Positions 35,850-46,922 of a DNA stretch of 64,000 nt are shown here, piece after piece. The DNA is from Sapria himalayana. Its lineage: Eukaryota; Streptophyta; Magnoliopsida; Malpighiales; Rafflesiaceae. The stretch covers positions 27,033-91,032 of the forward strand of contig JAREIK010000747.1 of assembly GCA_029783825.1 (NCBI GenBank), given 5' to 3'. The position numbers and the translations under genes were made by a program. A model generated the notes under the pieces. It was not told the DNA's origin, ran no database searches, and worked only from the letters and a program-made list of their open reading frames with translations. How positions within the stretch are numbered: the stretch's first letter is position 1; each line of letters opens with the position of its first letter.

Positions 35850-37195
35850 TTATGTAGGCATGTTATGTGTCTCGAAGTCCTGATCTCCTATTTTTCCACC
35901 GTTCTCAGCTATCTTATCGGCTATTTGATTCACTTCTCTAGATATATGCATTATACTACAGTTTAATTCATGTAATAGTTGTATGATTTCATCTATATCA
36001 TTTATATATTTCCAAAGCAATTTTTGACCTTTAATGATACCTACTAATATTAGAGAATCAGTTTGTATTTGGATGTTCATTATTTTCTTATCTTTGCATA
36101 TTTTTAAACTAAACAGGAGTGCCTAGATTTTAGATTGTATACGAGAATTAGCTTTCAATTTTTTAGTAATTGCCCAAATCATCTTGCCATCGAAATCACT
36201 TAAATTCCTCCACCTCCTGCTGCACCTATGTCTCTTTTAAAACTACCATCCGTATTGAGTGTCATTTAGGCTTTAAAAGGTTTGTTCAAGCATAACCTAG
36301 TGAAGCTTATTGATTTGGGCTTTTGATACCTTAAGTGCTACTTATCTATATATTCTTTATTTTCTGAATAAGTTATATATTTTAAAGGATAAGCTTCTAA
36401 AATGCATTTTAATTCTTTTTAAATATCTCTTGCTATTTCTTCTGTATTCATTTCAACATTCTCAAATCTGCTGTTATTTCTAGCAGTCCAAATAAACCAT
36501 ATTATCAGAGGTGGAATGGATTTATTGAGTCATTTGTATACTGAATCAAGAATTGGCCCCCTCATCCATTTAAGAATTCTATATTTGAGTATTTGATTTT
36601 TGTGCTTTATACTCATTTCTTTTTCAGATATTTCTCATATCTTTGAAGCTATTCCCTCTTGTGAAAGGAGAAGATCCAGAGTTTCTATTGGAATGATGTT
36701 AGATAAAGCTTTCAATAAAAATAAACATATTTTTGCCTAGTTATTGCTATTCCAACAACTTTCAAATAAACTTATTTTAGGCCTTATATTCCTAACCAGA
36801 TTCTTGGCCGATTTTAAAGAAAATAAGCCTTATTCATTTATTTTTCCATTTCCAACCATATTTAGTAAGTATAGAGTTGTTATCAACCACTTCATTTTGC
36901 TTTACAGTTTGTTCCAAATTTGAGATTCATTATAAATCTATTTTATCCTATTAGTATCATTATTTGTTAGGCATTTTGCTCTCATATATGATGCCCAAAG
37001 ATTATTATTCTCTTTTATTCTCCACATCTCTTACAGACCCATGCGTCAGATATCTTCTCTAGCCTAGTGAAACCTAGACCCGCCTCTTCCTTTGGGTAGT
37101 AGAGGTCTTTCCATTTAATCGAATAAAGATTCAGTTTTCCATTTTTGTTACCCCAGAAGAAATTAGCCAACTCCCCTTCTATTTTTAAGAAAATT
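35850..37195 (-). pseudogene. LINE copy 3 ORF2 C-terminal pseudogene
   Basis: The first readable block, on the minus strand near 37170, is ANFFWGNKNGK followed by WKDLYYPKEEAGLGF, the conserved region after the RT domain. zf-RVT-like sequence follows, with stops and shifts. The RNase H end is open from 36080 (MNIQIQTDSLILVGII, then HISREVNQIADKIAENGG). These correspond to the third and fourth RNase H motifs (D and D). The first RNase H block near 36250 is broken. It is not functional. Confidence 0.85.
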
Positions 37196-37731
37196 TAGGC
37201 AGTTGCATAACCATTAGATTATGAATTAGTCAATCAATCTATCTATATTTCTACCCAAAAGACAATGCACGTGTCTATCAATGTTTCTATCTATATGTCT
37301 ATCTAAAAGACTGAATATATCAATTAATTAATCAAATAATCTTTATATCTATCTATTTGCTTGTCTTTTTATCTATTTATCTATCTATCTGTCTATCTAT
37401 ACATATATCAAACTATCTATCTATCTAAATATCTTTTTATCTATCTATCTATCTATCTATCTATTTATTTATTTATCTATTTATCAAAATGTCTATCAAT
37501 ATATCTATTAATTTGTCAATCAATCAAAAAATCAATCTATCTATATGTCTATCTATCTATCTATCTAACTAACTAACTATCTGTCTATATTTATATCTGA
37601 CTATCTATGTCTTTCTATATGTCAATCTATATATTTATCTATCTATCTTTCTATTTGTTTAACTATTTGTCTATCTATCAACCTATCAATCTATTTATCT
37701 ATCTATATATGTATATGTCTCCCATTTTGCC

Positions 37732-37762
<31 letters not shown>

Positions 37763-39270
37763 CTATTTATTTATTTATCTATATGTCTATATATATGTGT
37801 ATCTATCTATCATTAGTCTATTAATCTAACTATCTATATATCTATCTGTCAATCTATCTGTATATCTATCTTTCTTTCTTTCTTTCTATGTGTTTATCTA
37901 TCTATATATCTATCTATCTATATATCTATCTATCTATATATCTATCTATATATCTATCTTGTTTTCTATTTATCTATATATCTATAGGTCTATTAATCTG
38001 TCAATCTATCTTTCTATCAATCTTTCTAACAATATATCTATCAATTTATCTATTTATCTATCTATCTTTATGTATACATCTATCTATTTATATATCTATA
38101 AATCTCTCTATCAATCTATCTATCTATTTGTCTAACTATCTATCTAACTATTTATCTACCTTTCTATCTATTTATCTAGCTATTTATTTGTCTATCTATA
38201 TGTATATCTATCTTTTTATCTATCTTTCTATATATCTATATATCTATATATCTATATATCTATCTATAAACCTAATTTTCTATCTATCTCTCTTTCTATC
38301 TATTTGTCAATCTATCTATCTATATATTTGTATATCTATCTATTAGTTTATCTCTTTGTCAATCAATCAATCTATCTATCTATATGTCTATCTATTTGTT
38401 TATCAATCTTTCAATCTATCTATCAATCTATCTGTCAATCTATCTATCTATCTATATGAATATCTATCTGTATATCTATCATTTTATATATCTTTTTATT
38501 TATTTATATATCTATCTATCCATCTATCTTATTTATTATCTATCTATCTTTTTGTATATTTATTTATATATTTAACTATCTATGTATCTATCTATTTATC
38601 TATCTATTTTTATTTTTGACTATCTATTTGTCTATTTATATATCTGTCTATCTATCTATCTATATATCTATCTGCTTATTTATTTGCCTATATATCTGTC
38701 TCTCTATCTTTCTATATATATGTATATATATATATATATATATCTATTTAGAAGTATATTTATTTGTATATCTATCTATTAATTAAACAATTAATCTATC
38801 TATCTATCTATTTGTCGATCTATCTATGTATCTATCTTTCTATCTATCTGTATATCTAAGTGTAAATATAGCTTTTCTCTATCTATTTATCTATTTATAT
38901 AACTATCTATTTATCTAACTAACTTTCGATCTTTCTATCTATTTATTTATATCCATATGTTTATTTATTAGTCTATCTTTTGGTCTATCTATAAGTATCT
39001 CTATCTCTTAATCAATCAATCAATCTGTTTGTCTATATATTTGTCTATCTATCCATCTATCTATTTTTCTATATATCTATTGATCGGTCTATCTAACTGT
39101 CAATCTATCATTATATCTATATGTTTATCTATATATATATTTTTGTATATCTATCTATCTTTCTATCTTTTTATCTATCTATTTGTATCCATCTATCTAT
39201 CTATCTATCAGTCTATCTATCAGTCAATATATTAGTCTATCTATCTATCTATCTGTCTTTCTATCTGTCT

Positions 39271-39330
39271 ATCTATTTTTATATCTTTCTATCTATTTTT
39301 ATATCTTTCTATCTATTTTTATATCTTTCT
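39271..39330 (+). repeat. Three perfect copies of a 20-bp unit
   Basis: ATCTATTTTTATATCTTTCT is present three times head to tail without a mismatch, a recent local expansion inside old satellite. Confidence 0.95.
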
Positions 39331-39770
39331 ATCTATTTATCTATCTATCTATTTTTCCAAGAATCTATCGATCTATCTGAATATCTATCTAACTATACAT
39401 ATATTTGTCTATCTATCTATCTATCTATTAAAAAATCTTTCTATGACTCTATCTATCAAATAATCTATCTGTTTATCTTTCATTCTATCAATCAATCTAT
39501 CGATCTAACTGTCTATGAATATATCTATCAATCTATCTATCTATCAAAATATCTATATATCTATCTATGTTTCTGTCTATCTATCTGTCTATCTATCTAT
39601 CTATTTGCCAATTTATATGTCTCTAAATCTATCTATCTATCTGTTAATAAATATATCTATCAATAATTTATCTATCTGTCTATTAATCTAACTATCAATT
39701 TTGTCTGTCTATCTATCTATGAATTTATCTATCAATCTATCTATCTATCAATCTATCTATCTATCTATCT

Positions 39771-39866
39771 AAATATCTATCTTTCTATATGCCTATCTTT
39801 TTGTCTATCTATCTATCTAAATATCTATCTTTCTATATGCCTATCTTTTTGTCTATCTATCTATCT
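39771..39866 (+). repeat. Tandem duplication of a 48-bp unit
   Basis: The segment starting AAATATCTATCTTTCTATAT and containing GCCTATCTTTTTG recurs with a period of 48 bp and no visible differences. Confidence 0.9.
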
Positions 39867-39959
39867 TATATAACTATCTATTGATCTATATATCTATATT
39901 TCTATCTATCTTTCTATTTATCTATCTATATATATGATTTGTATATCTATATATCAATC

Positions 39960-39964
<5 letters not shown>

Positions 39965-40012
<48 letters not shown>
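39965..40012. repeat. (TA)n tract
   Basis: A dinucleotide run of about 24 units inside satellite. Confidence 0.95.
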
Positions 40013-40014
<2 letters not shown>

Positions 40015-41870
40015 ATATATCTATCTATCTATCTATCTAACTATCTTTCTATATATCTCTTTATATAAATATCTATCTATCTATTTATCTATATGACTAT
40101 CTTTCTATCTATCTATCTATCATTCTATCAAACTATCTATCTATCTTTCAATCTATCTATCAAATTATCTATCAATCAATCTATCTCTATGTCTATCTAT
40201 CTGTCTATCTATCTATCAATCTATCTATCTATCTTCTGTCTATCAATCTATCAATATATCTATCGATCATTCTATCTGTCTATCAATCTATATATCAATC
40301 TGTCTATCAATCTTTATATCAATCTATCTATCAATCATTCTATCAAGGTGTCCATCAAATTGTCTATTTATCTGTATATCTATTTGTCTATATATTTGTT
40401 TATGAATCTTTTTATCAATCTGTCTATTGATATGTCTATCTATCTATCTATCCATCTATATATCTATCTATCTATTTGATTATTTGGCTATCTATTTATA
40501 TCTATTTTCCATACAATCTATCTATATATCTGATTAACAATTTGTCTGTGTATATGTATATCAATTTTTCTATCAATCTAAGTTTTAATCTATTTATAAA
40601 TCTATCTATCAATATGTCTATCTATATGTTTATTTATATATCTATATGTCTATGAATATATCTATCAATTTATTTATATAGCTTTCTATTTATTTATCTA
40701 TCTATCTAATTATCTTTCTTTCTTTCTATTTGTCAATCTGTATGTGTGTCTATCTATTTGTCTATCTATCTATCAGTATATGTATCTATCTATCTATGTG
40801 TCTATCTATTAGTCTTGCTATGTATCAATCATTTTATCTATCTATATGTTTATTTATATCTATATAAATTTATATATCGATTTCTCTATCTATCTATCTA
40901 TCAATTTTTCTTTCTATCTATCTGTCTATCTATATGTTAATCTATCTATCTATTTATCTTTCTATATATCTTTATATCTATCTATCTATTTGTCTATCTA
41001 TCAATCTATTTATCAATCTGTCTATCAATTTGTCTATCAAATTGTCTTTCATTCTGTCTATCAGTCTGTCTTTTAATCTGTCTATCAATCTTTCTATCAA
41101 TTTTTTTATCAATCTATTTATCCATCTGTCTATAAATCTATCTATCTATCTGTCTATCAGTTTGTATTTCAATCTATCTATCAATCATTCTATCAATTTT
41201 TTTATCAATCTATTTATCATTCTATTTATCCATCTATCTATAAATCTATCTATCTATCTGTCTATCTATATATCTATCTACCTATATATCTATCTCTCAA
41301 CTATCTATTTATTTATCTATCTGTTTATCTCTATATCTATCTTTTTTTTAATCTATATGTTATTTTTTTATTTATCAATATATTTTTCATTCTAACTATC
41401 AATTTTTCTATCGATCTATTTATGAATATCTCTATCAATCACTATATCAAACTGTATAAATATCTATCTAACTACCTGTCTATCTATAAATTTATCTATC
41501 TATTTTTTTATTTGTTTTTTTTTTCTGGCTGTCCATCTATTTGTAAGTATGTCTGCCTATCTATGTGTATGCATGCCTGCCTGACTATCTTCCTACCTAA
41601 CTGGCTATCTGTCTATCTATATGTCTATCTATATGTCTGTCTATCAATATATCTACATATCTATCTATATTTCTATCTATTTATTTTTCTAACTTAATAT
41701 TTGTCTATCTATTTGTCTATCTTTCTAAACAATATATCTGTCTATCTATCTTTACAATCTATATGTCTAACTAACTAACTAACAATCTATCTATCTATAC
41801 CATCTATCTGTCTATCTATCTATCTATGTGTCTGTTTATCTTTTTGTCAATCTATCTTTTTATCTATATG

Positions 41871-41937
41871 GCACACATTAATTCACACAAACAAGCGCAC
41901 GCACACACACGCACACATATTTGTGTGTGTGTGTGTG
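41871..41937. repeat. CA/TG foldback at the satellite edge
   Basis: CA-rich sequence (GCACACATT, then CACACACACGCACACA) is followed by ATATTTGTGTGTGTGTGTGTG, giving an inverted CA/TG pair able to form a hairpin. It marks the change from satellite to unique DNA. Confidence 0.8.
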
Positions 41938-43030
41938 GAAGATGTTGATTTAAATATCATATTTATGCAATGATTTAATTTTCCATGAACTCACACTTCT
42001 ACTTGATTCTTATTAGGTTTAGCTTTAGTCCTTTTTCTTCTTATATCCAAGCAGTCTCACACTTCCTAATCGGTATATTAGGAGGCCTATATTAAACTAT
42101 CATCACCATAAAATTGCATTCTTGATATTAATAGCCACTATAAATATAACATATTATGATTTCTAAGGTATCACAAGTATAATACAATATAAATTGGGGC
42201 CAAATAGATTAATTACAGCAAAATCTTGTTGAATTGGAGGTGACAGGTAGGCTCCAAGACATATGACTTTGACAAATGACACAGCATACATAAACCTTAG
42301 CTAGACACGACACATACCCAATGAACAATACCCACAAAAAAACAAAAAAAAAACTAATAATTTATCCAACATAACATTCACATAAACTTTTGGCATTTTC
42401 AATTTTAAATGAAATCGCATCATTTATAATCTAGTCGTTCCTCTAAGCCTTCAACTTGACAAGGACAAGAAATAACAAGAAATATATATCATTAATTAGA
42501 GATACTACTTCGAGCAAAATAGAATAAAAAATATGCTCTATGTGACATGAACGAGGTAGAGTTGTTTGCCCACCTAGGATGCTTTTTAGATTAGACACTC
42601 CATTGAGTAGAGATAAAGTGGTATATCAAACCTACCTAGACATTTTATTCAATATAGATACCATTCACGGATATGAGAATCAAGGTGGTTCCCCCACCAA
42701 ATTCAGTTCTCTCTCCTCCTGTCAGAGCCGAGATCGATGCAATAGTGGTGCCAAGATTTATCATACTTACATTTTTAGAAAAGAAGTTGAGCTCCATAAG
42801 AATCCATCATATTCAAACCATTAAGATATCCAATGAAGCACTGCTCAGAAGAGATCATCTTCTCATCCTTGAAAAAAATGCAACTTCTTCTTCTATAGCA
42901 GGTACTTGTCTACTTCGGTTGTTGTCCTACAACTAGCAGCTTGGGCCTCTTGCTAGAATGAAAATCAAAATTAGGCAAGAAAGATGAACCGTGCCGTCAC
43001 ACTGAGTAAAGAAATCTCATTGAGCCTGTT
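41938..43030. other. Unclassified unique DNA
   Basis: AT-rich unique sequence. A plus-strand open frame at 42673-42936 (87 codons, starting MRIKVVPPPNSV) shows no domain I recognise and overlaps another frame, so I do not call it a gene. This could be decayed transposon or intergenic DNA. Confidence 0.4.
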
Positions 43031-43047
43031 ATGTTTTTTTTAAACAT

Positions 43048-43544
43048 GTATATTTATATATTTATATATTTATATATTTATATATTTATATATTTATATA
43101 TTTATATATTTATATATTTATATATTTATATATTTATATATTTATATATTTATATATTTATATATTTATATATTTATATATTTATATATTTATATATTTA
43201 TATATTTATATATTTATATATTATATATTATATATTTATATATTTATATATTTATATATTTATATATTTATATATTTATATATTTATATATAATATATTT
43301 ATATATTTATATATTTATATATTTATATATTTATATATTTATATATTTATATATTTATATATTTATATATTTATATATTTATATATTTATATATTTATAT
43401 ATTTATATATTTATATATTTATATATTTATATATTTATATATTTATATATTTATATATTTATATATTTATATATTTATATTTTTATATTTTTATATTTTT
43501 ATATATTTATATATTTATATATTTATATATTTATATATTTATAT
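43048..43544. repeat. (TATATTTA)n octanucleotide array, about 500 bp
   Basis: About 60 units of an 8-bp repeat, nearly perfect, with two small interruptions (around 43222-43235 and 43289-43295) and a run of TATTTT variants near 43478-43500. It reads open on the plus strand with a Tyr-Ile-Phe-Ile-Tyr-Leu pattern, which is a repeat artefact. It is unlike the TATC satellite and much more homogeneous. Confidence 0.97.
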
Positions 43545-44003
43545 TCATGTTTTATAGATCACATTCAAATTGGCAAATAATTATACTTTAGACACTATCT
43601 CACAAATTTACCAAATCTTTAACCTCCCAAGTAATATTTGGCAGAGAGACAAAATCATAATTAACAACCTTCCTCCATGAAGAAATCTTCTATTTCTTCA
43701 GTGTTAACACCAAAAGACCAATGGATAAAAGTTTTTGTGTCAACAGAAACATGTGTCACACTTTTACTCTCTTTGGTATCACCAACCACACTTAATACTA
43801 GAATATCTATTTTGTTCCATCAGTCATTGACAATACAAGAGGATGCCCGACATCTATATTTAATAAAATAAAGTAACAAATTAACAACCTTGACTACCCC
43901 ACATGGAAATCAATTTTCGATTTGGTTAGCCTCCTTTACAAGCTTTCAAGGAGTTAGAGAAAAAAGTAATATATATGAACTAGGATTATTACTTTTGTTT
44001 TGA
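43545..44003. other. Unclassified unique DNA downstream of the ADH-like pseudogene
   Basis: No recognisable gene. The plus-strand frame at 43677-43871 (64 codons) has no known motif. Because the ADH-like pseudogene lies on the minus strand, this would be its 3' flank. Confidence 0.4.
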
Positions 44004-44570
44004 TCATGTCTTCTCGTAGCATCTACAACATGAACAACATTGTCTCATGAGAGCAAAAGCTTCATTAATCTTTTCCACTGACAGATTATGTGTGATCAAC
44101 CCATTTAACTTGACCTCCTTATTCTGGTAAACATCTACCAATGATGGAAGATCTGATTTAGGTTTCCATCCTTTAAATAGAGATCCTTTCAATGATCATC
44201 AACCAAGAAGAAGAGAATAGAATGAATATATATTTGGTTTCACTTTGGTACTCCTAATGTAATTGTTGGCCCCCATCCATCACAACAGGAGTCAAAGGCT
44301 ATGGTGGTTATTCTTGAGTCTCCTACACATTTGAAAGAGTAATCTTTTGTTCCATGTATGATCCTTTTGATTATCTTAAAAATATGGATTAGTTGCGTTG
44401 AGGTTTGGGTGGGTCAAAACTTTGGCTACCTCAATACTTAGCTGACATATTTTGTATAGTTGTGTGGCCGATTTCACTTTAACGGGGCATCCAAAGTGGA
44501 TTACTATGTACTCGGCAAAGCTTGAGATGGCACAGTAGTGAAACTTGAGCTTGCCATTGATCTAGAAGTG
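44004..44570 (-). pseudogene. Alcohol dehydrogenase-like pseudogene fragment
   Basis: The parent is a zinc-dependent, NAD-linked medium-chain alcohol dehydrogenase of the plant ADH-like group. Three segments appear in the right order on the minus strand. Near 44555-44390 are INGKLKFHY, then FAEYIVIHFGCPVKV (catalytic domain). Near 44380-44260 are DYSFKCVGDS and SCCDGWGPTITLGVPK (coenzyme domain). At 44192-44004 are SLFKGWKPKSDLPSLVDVY and ITHNLSVEKINEAFALM (C-terminal part). The Rossmann glycine motif expected between the first two segments is absent. Frames change between blocks and stops occur. The usual RCV ending is corrupted. I see no introns I can place and no N-terminal zinc-binding region. 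Confidence 0.85.
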
Positions 44571-45670
44571 AGTCTTTTGATCATTGTGCATCAAGCCTCA
44601 TCATTCTAATCCTAATACTTTGCATACATTTGCTTTGCTCAATTTGTATTACTTTCCTATCAATTTCAAAGTAGTGATGACATTGCGAAAATGGGAAGTG
44701 CATAAGACTTTGATCACATTTGGAATCCATGGGCAGACTCACCTTCGTAAGATATGAATCCAAGCATGTTATGTTATAATTCAATCATACCACTCTCATC
44801 AAAACACATTTCTAATATAATCAAGAAAAAATATAGTCATACAATACAATAAAATATAAAATCACACTAACCCACATTAATCTCTTGTGCATTTCTTCTC
44901 TACTTTCTACGATCCTTAACCAAGCTTATATGCATGGATGGACATGTATAACTATGTGAAAATATCAACCTGCTACATGTTTAATGCAAGTGTAAAACAA
45001 TCCAAACATTTTAATAATGACAGAGAGTGGATTCGCAAATGCACAAGGGATTTGAAAATATAATCTTCTGTCACTTATGACCGGTGCTTGTAATGAGTTT
45101 TAGAGAGTGGATTCATAATTGCCAACTCATGAAAGTTAATATCTTTTTTGCCGAGATAATGCTGATTTGGAAATAGAGCAACAGTCACAAAATAGAAAAA
45201 TGCCACTAAACAAATTCTAACTATAATCTATGTCGCATATAAGAGATGATTTCTTCAACTGCACATTTGCCTTTGAGTGACCCTGAATATTTGATCAATG
45301 TGCCCTATAATCAGAAGAATTCAAAAAATCAAACCTAGCTAAACAAGATGATGTCATCAATTGAATAGACTCAACAAACAATACACAAACTGATTATCAA
45401 CTTAAAAAGCATTAAGATTCTTATAAACTCGATGATACACAAGTATTACATAGGAAATCTATTAGGTTATCGATCATGTTTAATAAATTTTAATTTTATA
45501 ATATTAATATTTTATTTATTTATTTATTATTATAAGCATACAAATTTTATATTAAATTTAATAATATTTTTTATTTTATTTTTATTTTACAATAATTATT
45601 GACTCAATAATTTAATTTTTATAAATTGTTGTAGATGCAAAAATAAAACTTGTTTTAAATCAACTTAGGG
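44571..45670. other. Unclassified AT-rich DNA upstream of the ADH-like pseudogene
   Basis: No further ADH segments could be read in any frame. A minus-strand frame at 44581-44784 (67 codons) has no recognisable domain. GAGAGTGGATTC occurs twice (45024 and 45103). Confidence 0.4.
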
Positions 45671-45835
45671 TCATAATACTTTTCAAAAGTGTTAATAGGG
45701 CTAAAAATAATTTTAAGTGTGTTTAGGACAAAAAAATATCACTAGTAATATTTTAAAAACCTTTTTAAAACCCTAAAAAACACCTAAAGTATTCTTTTAA
45801 TAGGTACTTTTGAAAAGTTTTTATTATAACTCATC
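45671..45835. repeat. MITE-like inverted repeat, about 165 bp
   Basis: TCATAATACTTTTCAAAAGT at the left pairs with ACTTTTGAAAAGTTTTTATT and ATAACTCA at the right. Inner parts (GTGTGTTTAGGA against CCTAAAAAACACC) also pair, so most of the unit could fold back. AT-rich, non-coding. Target duplication not resolved. Confidence 0.5.
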
Positions 45836-46302
45836 AAAAGTTTTTGGATGTAAATAAAACATCAATTTATTTATCCATAAATATCAATTTATTTTATTTT
45901 AAATTTTAATGTAAATTATGATTTTTTTATAATTCAAATATTTCAAATCTTTTAATAATAATTTTTTAAAAATTTTATAAAATCATTAATTTTTTTAAAG
46001 TTTTATTAATATAAATATTTACTTGTTTATTTGTTAATTCAGATTTTTTGAAAAAATATTTTTTTATAATCATACAAATAATGATTTTAGGTTTTTATTA
46101 ACACTTATGTTTGTGTATGTTTATATATTATTTCAAATATTTTTAAAAATGTTTATAATTATAGAATAATATATTTAATGTATGTATTTTTACTAATATT
46201 TAAACATTTTTTATTAATTAATTCAAAAAATAATTTGTATATTTTAAAAATTTTATATTCATAAAAATAGGTATTTTAGTTTTTATTAATATAAATTTGT
46301 AT

Positions 46303-46351
<49 letters not shown>

Positions 46352-46500
46352 AGATTATTTATTTATAATATCCTATTTTTATAATTATATGAGGAAAAGG
46401 TGTCTTTCAAGAATCTCTAATTCATAAACCATTAAAACCTTTAATATACAAAAATTACATCGCATTTTAAACAAATAATATAAAAAAAATATAAGTATAG
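45836..46500. other. Very AT-rich intergenic DNA
   Basis: Low-complexity AT-rich sequence with no gene. It includes a (TA)n run at 46305-46348. Confidence 0.6.
46305..46348. repeat. (TA)n tract
   Basis: A dinucleotide run of about 22 units outside the satellite. Confidence 0.95.
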
Positions 46501-46922
46501 ATTAGTGACGGAAATAATCCCCATCCAAAATAGCTAAGGAAAGATTGGTAACTAAATGCAAATATTTTATGAAAATTATTATTTAATGACAAATAGCTTG
46601 CAATTAATATACAATCGTAGAAAAAATTTCTAGAAATTATTTAGCGAGTTATTTTTTATCGAGCTAATTAGCTATGAAAAATTCATATCTAAAGTCATTG
46701 CTAAATTACTGCCATTCTTTGCGACAAAATCTACAATAATATTTGCTAGGAATATTTTTAAATCTAAAATTTTTATATCTTATCCATTACAAATCTGTCG
46801 CAAATTTGAAATTCATTATAAAATCAAACATTTTTACTATTCCCTAGCTAATCATATAAAAATTAGCTAGTGAATATTTATCTAGCTTAATTTCCATAGC
46901 TAAATAGATAATTTATTGTAGT
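46501..46922 (-). mobile_element. Possible CACTA-type transposon terminus
   Basis: The segment ends with TTATTGTAGTG, the reverse complement of CACTACAATAA, as in CACTA/EnSpm ends, and satellite resumes at the next base. Inside, words like ATTAGCTA, TAGCTAA and TAGCTAG recur in both orientations, as in CACTA subterminal regions. I found no matching left CACTAC end and no transposase, so this may be a truncated or non-autonomous copy. Confidence 0.45.

Larger units (their letters stand above)
34785..37229 (-). mobile_element. L1-type LINE copy 3, 5'-truncated (2.4 kb)
   Basis: A minus-strand LINE fragment inside satellite. It begins in the C-terminal part of RT, continues through zf-RVT and RNase H, and ends in the AGAGAG...GGTATTCC-type 3' motif (34812-34844) and an A-rich tail (T run at 34784-34791). 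5' truncation is typical of LINE insertions. It is more diverged than copies 1 and 2 and belongs to another lineage. Confidence 0.85.
37230..41868 (+). repeat. Degenerate TATC/TCTA satellite, block 5
   Basis: TATC/TCTA satellite with frequent TCAA variants and several perfect local tandem duplications. Plus-strand polarity is unchanged. Plus-strand open frames are repeat artefacts. Confidence 0.95.

Noticed and set aside
42579..42936. Two overlapping plus-strand frames of 81 and 87 codons
   Set aside because: No motif, no homology I recognise, and overlapping frames of similar length suggest chance.
43031..43591. A 186-codon open frame with a regular Tyr-Ile-Phe-Ile-Tyr-Leu pattern
   Set aside because: Translation of the TATATTTA octanucleotide array.
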